A DNA stretch of 49,280 nucleotides from Sediminibacterium sp. Gen4 (lineage in GTDB: Bacteria > Bacteroidota > Bacteroidia > Chitinophagales > Chitinophagaceae): contig JACBFI010000026.1 of the NCBI GenBank assembly GCA_013391385.1, positions 1 to 49,280 of the forward strand. Direction: 5' to 3'. Of the stretch, positions 34,187-42,656 are shown one piece after another. Positions within the stretch are counted from its first letter, which is position 1, and every line of letters begins with the position of its first letter. The position numbers and the translations under genes were made by a program. A model generated the notes under the pieces. That model saw only the letters and a program-made list of their open reading frames with translations. It had not been told where the DNA came from and searched no databases.

Positions 34187-34819
34187 TTACGACTCTGAAT
34201 AGATCATTTTAACTTCCATCACTGCACTGAATGAATAACGCAGTCCGGTTGCTACTTCTACACATTCATACCTTTTTCTCCTTAGCTTACCTCGTCTGAA
34301 AACCCGTCCATTATCCATCTGAAATAAATGTCCTTCAGCAATATCAGCCACATGCGCATAACCAACTTTTTGTTGTTGATTGTATTTACGAAGAACCAAT
34401 AACAAATCGGTTTCGCCATTAGCGGTAGCTGCAGGGTTCATCACCGAATTATGCAGTGCTTGTTCAATATCTTCCGGGAAAACACCTAATTGAATAAAGT
34501 GCAACAATAATTTTGCATAACAGGTCTTCCATTCTTTTCCATGTGCTTCTACCCTATGACGATATTGCTCAAACGTCAGCAGATGAGCCAATTCATGTAA
34601 AAGTGTAATAAGAAACTCATAAGGATTCAGATCACCGTTAACAGTGATTCGATGATTCTTTCCTGCAAATGCATGGCGATAATCGCCCAGTACCGATTTT
34701 CTTTTACGCGTAATGGTGAGGTGCACACGATACTGTTTGATATAAGCCACTACTTCCTCAAAACTTCCTTCCGGAAGAAAAGAAGACAATGCCTGCATAG
34801 GATGTTCAGATACGGGCAT
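34187..34819 (-). CDS. SprT-like zinc-binding protein
   Basis: A 210-residue protein with an SprT-like domain in the first half: HELAH (His75, Glu76, His79) and a third ligand-like His93 in R-V-E-A-H-G-K-E-W, the zinc site typical of metalloprotease-like SprT/Spartan proteins. The second half is a basic, zinc-ribbon-like region without the four cysteines (R-R-G-K-L-R-R-K-R-Y-E-C about 173-184). Spartan relatives handle DNA-protein crosslinks; this function is not shown for the Bacteroidota form. Its start overlaps the upstream small membrane gene by 14 bases, so it is the last gene of the minus-strand run 35814-34187. Confidence 0.82.
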   Translation of the reverse strand: MPVSEHPMQALSSFLPEGSFEEVVAYIKQYRVHLTITRKRKSVLGDYRHAFAGKNHRITVNGDLNPYEFLITLLHELAHLLTFEQYRHRVEAHGKEWKTCYAKLLLHFIQLGVFPEDIEQALHNSVMNPAATANGETDLLLVLRKYNQQQKVGYAHVADIAEGHLFQMDNGRVFRRGKLRRKRYECVEVATGLRYSFSAVMEVKMIYSES

Positions 34820-35204
34820 TCTTTTTGGGATTCTGCCTTAAGAATAAACGAACTTCCATCCAGGTATACACTACATATAAACCAAGCGCCGCATAGATGG
34901 AATACACGCTTTTGTCTTTTCCTACGATAGATAAATAAATAAGTAAAGCCGCCGCAAAACCAATCAGCTTTAACCCCATTCCCGCCATCACAGCTCTCAC
35001 AATAGCATTGGGATTGGGGTTCTTAGAAGCATTCAATTGCAACAGTAAACCTATCAAGGAAAACACGAATAATAAAATATTCGCAACAATCAATACATCC
35101 TGTTTCATGCCCCATGCAGCAATTTGTTTATCTCCCACAACAGCGAGTGCATTGACGATCAAAAAAAATAAAACAAGTGGTCGGATTTTTTTTCCCATAA
35201 TCAT
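34806..35204 (-). CDS. small four-helix membrane protein next to the AtpZ-like gene
   Basis: A 132-residue protein with four hydrophobic segments (about 9-25, 37-58, 68-90 and 99-120) and a basic C-terminus. Overlap with the upstream AtpZ-like gene is ATGA and with the downstream SprT-like gene 14 bases, so translation is probably coupled. In other Bacteroidota similar small membrane proteins stand between AtpZ and atpB; the ATP synthase genes are not in this window. Function unknown. Confidence 0.75.
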   Translation of the reverse strand: MIMGKKIRPLVLFFLIVNALAVVGDKQIAAWGMKQDVLIVANILLFVFSLIGLLLQLNASKNPNPNAIVRAVMAGMGLKLIGFAAALLIYLSIVGKDKSVYSIYAALGLYVVYTWMEVRLFLRQNPKKNARI

Positions 35205-35419
35205 TTCTTTGATGTACCTGATGTATCGCTGATCAGTTTGATCAGTGTACCCAACAATGCCAGCAAGGGCAAAAGCCAGATGAATACAGGTTTTGAAAAG
35301 CTAAAATATTGATCTGCCCACTTTCCACCATATATGGTTATACACAATAGCACGATAAGCTGTGTGGCTAGTGAAGCATAAGTAAATAAAGTTTTATCAG
35401 GACGTTGATCAGATGACAT
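35201..35419 (-). CDS. AtpZ/AtpI-like protein
   Basis: A 72-residue protein with two transmembrane segments (about 12-31 and 44-64) and the pattern A-S-L-A-T-Q-L-I-V-L-L-C-I-T-I-Y-G-G-K-W-A-D-Q-Y-F, resembling AtpZ/AtpI, which help magnesium import or c-ring assembly of the F-type ATP synthase. In many genomes this gene opens the atp operon. Here it is between a coiled-coil membrane protein and a four-helix membrane protein, and no atp structural gene follows within the window. The start shares one base with the upstream stop (TAATG). Confidence 0.72.
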   Translation of the reverse strand: MSSDQRPDKTLFTYASLATQLIVLLCITIYGGKWADQYFSFSKPVFIWLLPLLALLGTLIKLISDTSGTSKK

Positions 35420-35814
35420 TATTCGCTCGATATATCGGTCTTGGGAATGGCCAAGGAAATAGTGTCCAGTTGAGAAGGGGTATCCCCTGCCAGCACTTTT
35501 TTAACCCCATCAATATATTGCTCTTTATACCGAATCGCTTGCTCAAGGGAGTCTGTTCTCATTTTCAGCATTTGAAGTGCTGCCCTACTCTCTCTCGTTC
35601 CATAACCCGGTATATAATATTTTAAAGGAGAAAAGGCGATCAAGGCAATGGTGAGTCCAACCAGTAACACAAATACGGTACTTAAACCAATGTATACGCT
35701 GAGGCGTGATAATCTGAAAGTCACCACTTCTTCATACGTATCATCATTCATCACGACAAGACGATAGTTATTTCTGATACGTTTGAGATTATTATTACTA
35801 TCGGAGTTGGCCAT
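35419..35814 (-). CDS. membrane protein resembling the N-terminus of Bacteroidota M23 peptidases
   Basis: The 131-residue protein has an N-terminal soluble part N-Y-R-L-V-V-M-N-D-D-T-Y-E-E-V-V-T-F-R-L-S-R-L-S-V, one transmembrane helix (about 39-61), I-A-F-S-P-L-K-Y-Y-I-P-G-Y-G and a coiled coil (about 77-108). The same order begins Bacteroidota membrane-anchored M23 (LytM-type) endopeptidases. The peptidase domain is missing: the protein stops after the coiled coil. It may act as a regulator or partner of a separate peptidase. It is the first gene of the run that continues with the AtpZ-like gene (1-base overlap). Confidence 0.72.
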   Translation of the reverse strand: MANSDSNNNLKRIRNNYRLVVMNDDTYEEVVTFRLSRLSVYIGLSTVFVLLVGLTIALIAFSPLKYYIPGYGTRESRAALQMLKMRTDSLEQAIRYKEQYIDGVKKVLAGDTPSQLDTISLAIPKTDISSE

Positions 35815-35898
35815 AGACTAAAATCAGGTTAAAGGTAATGATGAATTGGGTTTTCACAGCCGCCGAAAGGGAAATAACTGTATTTTTAAAGTGTTTTT

Positions 35899-38847
35899 AT
35901 GCAGATACACCAGCGAATAAGATTTTCCGGGATGATTTTACGTTCTATACTACCGTGCTTGTTAGTGATTTTTCTGTTTTTTACCGGAAAAAGCATCGCG
36001 CAGCCTTATACCACCATCGAGCTCAAAAAGGAAAAACCTTATGAGAATCGAACCTTACCATCTGAAAAATCAGGCAATAAAAAATTTACCCTTCCTAAAC
36101 GCATCTATAACAATACAGTTACCCATTTCAACTATTATTTCAATGCCAACCAACGGATGAATGAGATTGTAGAAAGGGCTACTGAATCACACCGGGATGA
36201 TTATACCCAACTCCTGTCTTTTTATGATTATGAACTTGAAACCACTGCACAGGATCAAATTGATACCGTATTGTATAAATGTACCGCCGGTATCTTATTG
36301 CATGATCTGAGGAGTGATTGGGTAGACAACCTCTATCTGCTGATGGGTAAAGCCTATCTCTTCAGAAAAGATTTTGACTCTGCATTGCATGTGTTTCAAT
36401 ACATCAATTATGCATTTGCGCCAAAAGACGACGGATATGATGTGCCCATAGGAAGTAATGTGAGTAATGCAGGAGGTATTTTTTCCATTTCTACCAATGA
36501 AAAAAGAAATCTATGGAAGAAAATGACCACTACCCTTCCCAGCAGGAATGAAAGTTTTCTTTGGATGGTCAGAACTTATATTGAACAAGATAAAATAGCA
36601 GAAGCATCCGGATTGGTTGCTTTATTGAGAAGTGACGCACTTTTCCCAACCCGCCTACAGCCTCAACTTGATGAGGCGAGTGCTTATCTATTCTATAAAC
36701 TCAATGCTTACGACAGCGCTGCATTCTATTTGACCCGTTCCTTGAAAAAAGGAAACAACCAACTGAATAAAGCTAGAACTTATTATTTAGCTGCACAGCT
36801 GTATGAAAAGGCCAATAGAAATGCCGATGCCATCAAAAATTTCAATGAAGCCATTCGAAATGCACAAGATCCTTTCATGGAAGTGTATGCAAGATTGAAT
36901 ATTGCGGCATTGGCTACCGGCGAAAAAGACAATGCCCTTCAGGAAAACCTGAACGAGTTATTGAAAATGGCAAAAAAAGATAAGTATGATGTGTATCGTG
37001 ATATCATTTACTATGCTGCTGCTAAACTGGAACTGAGCAGAAAAGCGTATCCCGCTGCACAACAATGGTTATTAAAAAGCGTAGCATACAGCAGCGATAA
37101 TCCCATTCAAAAACAGAAGAGCTTTTTGTTATTGGGTGATCTGAATTATGATCGGAAATCGTACAGCCAATCTTTTCGTTTTTACGACAGCGTAGAAGCG
37201 AGACTTTTGCCGGATGATGAACAAGCAAGAATCGAAACACGTAAACCCGCATTACAACTCATAAGCATCAATGAAGAAAATATTCATCGGGAAGATAGTG
37301 TTCAAAAGATAGCGACTCTACCTGAAAATGCCCGAACAGATTTTCTCAAAAAACTACTCAGACAAATCAGAAAAGAAAGAGGTATCAAAGAAACGGAAGA
37401 TCCTTCTTTTGGAGCAGATCTTGTAGTTGATTCCAAAAATGCCGGCGATCTATTTGGGACTAATAATGCAGATTTTTATTTCCTGAATAGCAATTTAAAA
37501 AGTCGCGGCTTTAGTGAGTTTACTAAAAGATGGGGGAATAGACCGAATGTAGATAATTGGAGAAGACAATCAGCTCTTGATAAAATCATTACCACACAAC
37601 AAACACAGGCTACAGTTTCTCAGGATGGAAAAGTCGATCCGAAAAAAGAAGAACTAAGCTTAGAATCCTTGATGAATGCCATTCCGCTGACAAAGGAACA
37701 AATGGAACTCTCGAATACCATAATTATTCGTGCTTTATTGGACAACGGTAAGATCTTTCAACAACAATTAGATGATTATGCTTCAGCCATTGAAGTGTAT
37801 GAAGAATTATTAAGACGATTCCCTCAATCAGCCGAGGCTGAAGAAACCAGTTTTTTACTGATGCAGTGTTATCGTAAAACGAATAACCTGAAAGCGGCTG
37901 ACTCATTATCTCAGGTATTCAATCGCCAATATTCGGATAGTAAGTTTTTGTATGGCAATACTATTAATAATCAACAAACAGATCCAAAAGAAAAATTATA
38001 TACCAATATTTACAACCTTTTTATTGAAGGTAAATTTGATGATGCCATCAAAGCCAAAAAACAAGCTGAACAAACCTTGAGTAGTTCTGCATGGACACCG
38101 CAACTCTTGTACATTGAATCCATTTATTATGTAAAAGAGCGTAAGGATAGTACTGCAGTGAATCGATTGGAACAACTCATCAATAATTTCCCGACATCAC
38201 CACTGGCAGAAAAAGCCAATACGATGATCGATGTAATCAAAAGAAGAAGTGAAATTGAAAACTATTTGTCTGAGTTGAATATTGAAAGACCTGTAGAAAC
38301 GGTTACACGTTCCGTAGATTTAAGCGGACCTACCAATGTGATCTCCACAACGCCACAACGAAAAGACAGTTCCGCATCTGTACCAGCTATCAAAAACCTG
38401 AAACAACCGCCGGGGGTTAATATTACCAATGCAGTGCAATCGCCTGTACAATCCATCGAACTGGATTATGAGTTTATTGCTACCGACACCCAATATGCGG
38501 TGGTTGTGCTTAATAAAGTAGACGGTATGTTTGTAGGAGAAGCCAGAAATGCTTTTAACAGATTTAATCAGGAAAGATATTTCAACCGCAGATTGGGTAT
38601 TACCACACAATCAGTGGTTCCCGAAATACAGTTTTTATTGATCGGACCATTCAAAGATGCCAGTGAGGCGGTGAATTATACAGATGTTGTGAAGCCTTTG
38701 GCAGCTAACCGTATCCTGCCTTGGTTGAGTGCCGATAAATATGGCTTTTTGATTATCAGTCCGGCCAATTTAAGGATACTGCAAACCAAAAAAGATGCAG
38801 GTGCTTATCGTGCATTCCTGCAAAAAATATTACCGGATAAATTTTAA
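35899..38847 (+). CDS. type IX secretion PorW/SprE-like TPR protein
   Basis: This 982-residue protein has a signal peptide (to about SIAQ, residues 32-35) and a long series of tetratricopeptide repeats (about 130-440, and again about 610-760: K-I-F-Q-Q-Q-L-D-D-Y-A-S-A-I-E-V-Y-E-E-L-L-R-R-F-P). A C-terminal domain (about 860-980) with SPOR-like features ends in FLQKILPDKF. The whole architecture, including the N-terminal Y-N-N-T-V-T-H-F-N-Y-Y-F-N-A-N block, matches PorW/SprE, a periplasmic component that links the type IX secretion ring and the motor. SprE of Flavobacterium is a lipoprotein; no lipobox Cys is visible here. ATG at 35899 was chosen; ATG at 35932 is also possible. Confidence 0.82.
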   Translation: MQIHQRIRFSGMILRSILPCLLVIFLFFTGKSIAQPYTTIELKKEKPYENRTLPSEKSGNKKFTLPKRIYNNTVTHFNYYFNANQRMNEIVERATESHRDDYTQLLSFYDYELETTAQDQIDTVLYKCTAGILLHDLRSDWVDNLYLLMGKAYLFRKDFDSALHVFQYINYAFAPKDDGYDVPIGSNVSNAGGIFSISTNEKRNLWKKMTTTLPSRNESFLWMVRTYIEQDKIAEASGLVALLRSDALFPTRLQPQLDEASAYLFYKLNAYDSAAFYLTRSLKKGNNQLNKARTYYLAAQLYEKANRNADAIKNFNEAIRNAQDPFMEVYARLNIAALATGEKDNALQENLNELLKMAKKDKYDVYRDIIYYAAAKLELSRKAYPAAQQWLLKSVAYSSDNPIQKQKSFLLLGDLNYDRKSYSQSFRFYDSVEARLLPDDEQARIETRKPALQLISINEENIHREDSVQKIATLPENARTDFLKKLLRQIRKERGIKETEDPSFGADLVVDSKNAGDLFGTNNADFYFLNSNLKSRGFSEFTKRWGNRPNVDNWRRQSALDKIITTQQTQATVSQDGKVDPKKEELSLESLMNAIPLTKEQMELSNTIIIRALLDNGKIFQQQLDDYASAIEVYEELLRRFPQSAEAEETSFLLMQCYRKTNNLKAADSLSQVFNRQYSDSKFLYGNTINNQQTDPKEKLYTNIYNLFIEGKFDDAIKAKKQAEQTLSSSAWTPQLLYIESIYYVKERKDSTAVNRLEQLINNFPTSPLAEKANTMIDVIKRRSEIENYLSELNIERPVETVTRSVDLSGPTNVISTTPQRKDSSASVPAIKNLKQPPGVNITNAVQSPVQSIELDYEFIATDTQYAVVVLNKVDGMFVGEARNAFNRFNQERYFNRRLGITTQSVVPEIQFLLIGPFKDASEAVNYTDVVKPLAANRILPWLSADKYGFLIISPANLRILQTKKDAGAYRAFLQKILPDKF

Positions 38848-38921
38848 CGACCCTGAAGAGGAGCTTCACCAACTCTTCTTTAGCTTTACGACTTGTTATT
38901 AGTAACCATTTATTGCTGATT

Positions 38922-41321
38922 ATGTCAAAATCTGTTCGCATTTTCTGGCGCATTTTTTTCTGGACACTGGGTGGAGGAATTGTATTCCTGTTAATGATCA
39001 ACTTAGGTCTTTTAGGAAGAATGCCCTCCATCAATGATATTGAAAACCCGACTGCCTCATTGGCGAGTCAGGTATACGCACAAGATGGTACGCTGATGGG
39101 AAAATATTATCTCGAAGATCGTATCAATGTACAATACAAGGACATCAGTAAACATGTGGTGAATGCATTGGTGGCTACAGAAGATGAACGTTTTTATGAT
39201 CACAGTGGTATTGACCCACGTTCATTAGGTAGGGCATTGATCTTTTTAGGAAGAGAAGGTGGTGCCAGTACCATCACAATGCAAACAGCCAAAAATTTAT
39301 TTACGGACAACTGGGGTACCCGTAATATTTTTCTTCGCATTATTCAGAAAATAAAAGAGTCGGTGATTGCGGTGAAACTGGAACGCAATTTTACCAAGGA
39401 AGAGATCATTACCATCTATTTGAATACCGTTGCTTTTGGTGATAATGTTTTTGGTATTCGCAATGCCGCTAAAACATTCTTTCAAAAGGAACCAGACAGA
39501 TTGAATATTGAAGAGTCTGCTGTTTTGATCGGTATGCTGAAAGGTGCTACCATCTACAATCCCAGAAGAAACCCGAAACTGGCATTGGACAGGAGAAATA
39601 CGGTGATCAATCAAATGGTACGTAATGAGTACCTGACCGATGCAGAAGCCGCCATCCTGAAAAGAAAACCAATTGAACTGAACTACAAAAAACTGGATGA
39701 AACCGCCGGTCTAGGTCCTTACTTCAGAATGATACTGGGTGAGGAAATGAAGAAATGGTGTAAGGAAAATAAAAAAAGTAATGGCGATAATTATAATCTG
39801 TACCGCGATGGTTTGAAAATTTATACTACCATCAATCCGAGAATGCAGCAGTATGCAGAGGAAGCCGTTGCCAAGCATATGAACTATATGCAAAAGTTGT
39901 TCAATACACAAGCCAATATCAGAAATGGAAGTATTTGGAAAGGCTATGAGAATGTACTGGAAACAGCCATGAAACAAAGTGATCGCTGGAAGAACTTAGA
40001 TAGAGAAGGATTGAGTACTGAAGACATCAAAAAAACATTCTTTGAAAAAACACCGATGCGTGTGTTTGCTTACAACAGCAATCGAGAGACGGATACAACG
40101 ATGACACCCTACGATTCGATCCGTTATCACAGACAAATGCTACAAGCAGGTTTTATGGTGATGGATCCTTTAACCGGTGAGATCAAGGCTTGGGTAGGTG
40201 GTATTGGATTCAAATCGTTCAAATATGACCATGTAAACTTTAATACCAAACGTCAGGTAGGTTCTACCATGAAACCTTTGTTGTATAGTTTAGCGATTGA
40301 GGAAGCAGGATTTACACCCAACACAACTGTTTACGATGAGCAACAAAGTTTTGGTCAATATGGCTTGGTACCCGCAACGAGTAGGTCTTGTCAGGGTGGC
40401 GCCATGCCCATGGCTTCGGCACTTGCTTTTTCCAGAAACTGCGCATCGGCGTATATTATGAAACAATTAGACAGTGAGGGTAATAATGGTGCCAAAAGAC
40501 TGGTTGATTTTCTGGAGCGTTGTGATTTCAAAACAAAAATTGAGCCCTACCCTTCCATAGCATTGGGTTCTTGTGAAATTTCATTGTTTGAAATGATGCA
40601 AGGTTTTAGCATGTTCCCAGGCAGAGGATTTAATGTTAAACCCATGTACATCACCAGAATTGAAGATAGAAACGGAAATGTACTAGCTACATTTACACCC
40701 AAGAGAAAAGAAGTGATCAGTGAAGTAACGGCTTATTCTGTGGTGAAGATGATGCAAGGAACTGTTCAAGTAGGTACGGGTCGGGGTATCTGGGGTTATG
40801 GTATGCCCGGGGTTGAGAATGCAGGTAAGACGGGCACCACCAATGAAAATAGTGATGGTTGGTTTATGGGTTACACTCCACAACTCATGGGAGGTGCTTG
40901 GGTAGGTGCAGATGATCGTTTTATACATTTCAATAAAGAAAGTGCGAATGGACAAGGTGGTCGCGCTGCCATGCCGATATGGGCTTATTTCTTTGCAAAA
41001 GCGGCAGCTGATCCAAATTGTGGTATTGATAAGAGTGCCACTTTTGTAAAACCGGATGTGATGAGCAACGATATTGTGATTGATTATCTCAATGACTCTA
41101 CACCGATATTGGGTGGAGAAGGTGAAGATGTGGGTACGGGTAATTCTCAAGATTATGAGATCCCGCAGAATATCAAATTGGAAGATATTGGTGCAGAATC
41201 AGACATAAAACCTGCCAGTCCCAAAACACCGGAGAAAAAAGATACAAAAGGGAATACTCCACCCCCACCAGCTGAAAAACCAAAAGCAGTGCTGCCTAAA
41301 AAACCGGGTGGTGGAAAATAG
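38922..41321 (+). CDS. class A penicillin-binding protein (PBP1A-type)
   Basis: A bifunctional peptidoglycan synthase of 799 residues: a transmembrane segment (about 8-29), a GT51 glycosyltransferase domain with catalytic Glu87 (ATEDERFYDHSGID) and GGASTITMQTAKNL (about 112-125), and a transpeptidase domain with Ser448 and Lys451 (GSTMKP), Ser504-Arg-Asn506 and Lys636 (KTGTT). A Pro/Lys-rich tail (about 765-799) is likely disordered. The start ATG at 38922 follows an in-frame TTG (38913) that I judge less likely. It follows PorW by 74 bases and leads the HAD and CAT-type genes by 16 bases. Confidence 0.95.
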   Translation: MSKSVRIFWRIFFWTLGGGIVFLLMINLGLLGRMPSINDIENPTASLASQVYAQDGTLMGKYYLEDRINVQYKDISKHVVNALVATEDERFYDHSGIDPRSLGRALIFLGREGGASTITMQTAKNLFTDNWGTRNIFLRIIQKIKESVIAVKLERNFTKEEIITIYLNTVAFGDNVFGIRNAAKTFFQKEPDRLNIEESAVLIGMLKGATIYNPRRNPKLALDRRNTVINQMVRNEYLTDAEAAILKRKPIELNYKKLDETAGLGPYFRMILGEEMKKWCKENKKSNGDNYNLYRDGLKIYTTINPRMQQYAEEAVAKHMNYMQKLFNTQANIRNGSIWKGYENVLETAMKQSDRWKNLDREGLSTEDIKKTFFEKTPMRVFAYNSNRETDTTMTPYDSIRYHRQMLQAGFMVMDPLTGEIKAWVGGIGFKSFKYDHVNFNTKRQVGSTMKPLLYSLAIEEAGFTPNTTVYDEQQSFGQYGLVPATSRSCQGGAMPMASALAFSRNCASAYIMKQLDSEGNNGAKRLVDFLERCDFKTKIEPYPSIALGSCEISLFEMMQGFSMFPGRGFNVKPMYITRIEDRNGNVLATFTPKRKEVISEVTAYSVVKMMQGTVQVGTGRGIWGYGMPGVENAGKTGTTNENSDGWFMGYTPQLMGGAWVGADDRFIHFNKESANGQGGRAAMPIWAYFFAKAAADPNCGIDKSATFVKPDVMSNDIVIDYLNDSTPILGGEGEDVGTGNSQDYEIPQNIKLEDIGAESDIKPASPKTPEKKDTKGNTPPPPAEKPKAVLPKKPGGGK

Positions 41322-41337
41322 TTAAAAGAGATCCGAC

Positions 41338-42024
41338 ATGAATGCATTGAAAGTAATTGCCTTTGACGCTGATGATACATTGTGGGTGAATGAACCCTAT
41401 TTTAGAGAAACTGAAGATCGTTTTTGCGAATTATTAGAAGATTATTTGCCGCACCATTCTGTTGCGCGTGAACTTCTTCATACAGAAATCAAGAATATCA
41501 ATTTGTATGGTTATGGTGTGAAAGGATTTATGCTGAGTATGATTGAAACAGCATTAGAAGTATCCCATAAAACAGTACCGGTTGACATCATTGAAAAATG
41601 TATTCAACTGGGAAAAGAATTGTTAGATAAACCCATTGTTTTACTGGAAGGTGTAGAAGAAGTATTAGATGCATTGAAAGGGAAATATAAATTGGTGGTT
41701 GCTACAAAGGGGGACTTATTGGATCAGGAGAGAAAACTGATCAAATCAGGCTTATCACATTATTTCCATCATATTGAGATCATGTCTGAGAAAAAGGAAG
41801 CAGATTATCAAAAATTGATCAAGCATCTGGATATTTCATTTGAATCCTTTATGATGCTGGGCAATTCTTTGAAATCTGATGTAATTCCAGTATTGGCATT
41901 GAATGGCCATGCGGTACATATCCCTTATCATACTACTTGGGCACATGAAACAGTGGATGGAGATATTAAACATCCCAACTTTAGACAAGTAGAAACGATC
42001 AAAGAAGTCTTATCTTTCCTCTAG
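41338..42024 (+). CDS. HAD-family hydrolase
   Basis: A 228-residue haloacid dehalogenase-fold phosphatase. Motif I is IAFDADDTLW (nucleophile Asp10, acid/base Asp12), motif II lies near V-V-A-T-K-G-D (about 119-125), the Lys of motif III is in K-K-E-A-D-Y-Q-K (about 151-158), and motif IV is near M-M-L-G-N-S-L-K-S-D (about 172-181). A helical cap (about 20-95) follows motif I. Substrates of such proteins are small phosphometabolites, not predictable here. It is in the PBP operon (16 bases) and followed after 2 bases by the acetyltransferase gene. Confidence 0.88.
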   Translation: MNALKVIAFDADDTLWVNEPYFRETEDRFCELLEDYLPHHSVARELLHTEIKNINLYGYGVKGFMLSMIETALEVSHKTVPVDIIEKCIQLGKELLDKPIVLLEGVEEVLDALKGKYKLVVATKGDLLDQERKLIKSGLSHYFHHIEIMSEKKEADYQKLIKHLDISFESFMMLGNSLKSDVIPVLALNGHAVHIPYHTTWAHETVDGDIKHPNFRQVETIKEVLSFL

Positions 42025-42026
42025 TC

Positions 42027-42653
42027 ATGAGAACATTACTTGATATTGATACTTGGAATCGTAAAGATCAGTTTCGTTTTTTTAGTCAATTTGAAGAACC
42101 TTTTTTTGGTATTACAGTACAGGTTGATTGTACGGAAGCATACGCATATGCTAAAGCCAATAACTATTCTTTTTTCTTGTACTACCTGCATCTATCCTTA
42201 AAAGCCGCCAATCAGATCGAGCCATTCAGATATAGGATTGTGGAAGGCGATGTATATCGATATGATACCGTACATGCATCTCCCACCATCAATAGACCTG
42301 ATGGTACTTTTGGTTTTTCTTATATGGATTATCATCCTGATTTTGCATCTTTTGCTGCAGCTGCCCAAATCACTATGGAGGAAGTAAGAAACAGTACCGG
42401 TTTGATTCCAGCTGTATCAGGAGAAAATGTGATTCATTATTCATCCATTCCCTGGATCCATTTTACCGGATTATCACATGCCAGAAGCTTTTCATTCAAA
42501 GATTCTTGTCCGAAAATTTCTTTTGGAAAAATGATGGAAGTGAATGGTAGAAGGATAATGCCATTATCCATTCATGTGCATCATGCTTTGATGGATGGAT
42601 TTCATGTGGGACAATATATTGATCTGTATCAGCAGCTACTATCTCAAAAATAA
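42027..42653 (+). CDS. chloramphenicol acetyltransferase-fold protein
   Basis: A 208-residue acyltransferase of the chloramphenicol acetyltransferase family (CAT enzymes are about 213-220 residues). The active-site motif is HVHHALMDGFHVG, with catalytic His186 and structural Asp190. The N-terminal opening I-D-T-W-x-R-K-D-Q-F-x-F-F is also the family's. Chromosomal CAT-like genes in Bacteroidota are often ordinary genes that do not give resistance, and here the gene follows a phosphatase and a PBP in one operon. Chloramphenicol acetylation is possible but not shown by sequence. Its stop is 3 bases from the convergent porQ stop. Confidence 0.85.
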   Translation: MRTLLDIDTWNRKDQFRFFSQFEEPFFGITVQVDCTEAYAYAKANNYSFFLYYLHLSLKAANQIEPFRYRIVEGDVYRYDTVHASPTINRPDGTFGFSYMDYHPDFASFAAAAQITMEEVRNSTGLIPAVSGENVIHYSSIPWIHFTGLSHARSFSFKDSCPKISFGKMMEVNGRRIMPLSIHVHHALMDGFHVGQYIDLYQQLLSQK

Positions 42654-42656
42654 AAT

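Noticed and set aside
38855-38878. GAAGAG/CTCTTC inverted repeat between PorW and the PBP gene
   Set aside because: Only six base pairs and a twelve-base loop; too weak for a terminator.
40683-41150. 155-codon open frame on the minus strand opposite the PBP gene
   Set aside because: Shadow of the PBP transpeptidase coding sequence; Ile, Thr and His-rich translation, no domain.
42027-42653. acquired antibiotic-resistance gene
   Set aside because: The CAT-type gene sits in an ordinary operon with no mobile-element marks and neighbours of the same base use, so transfer is not supported.
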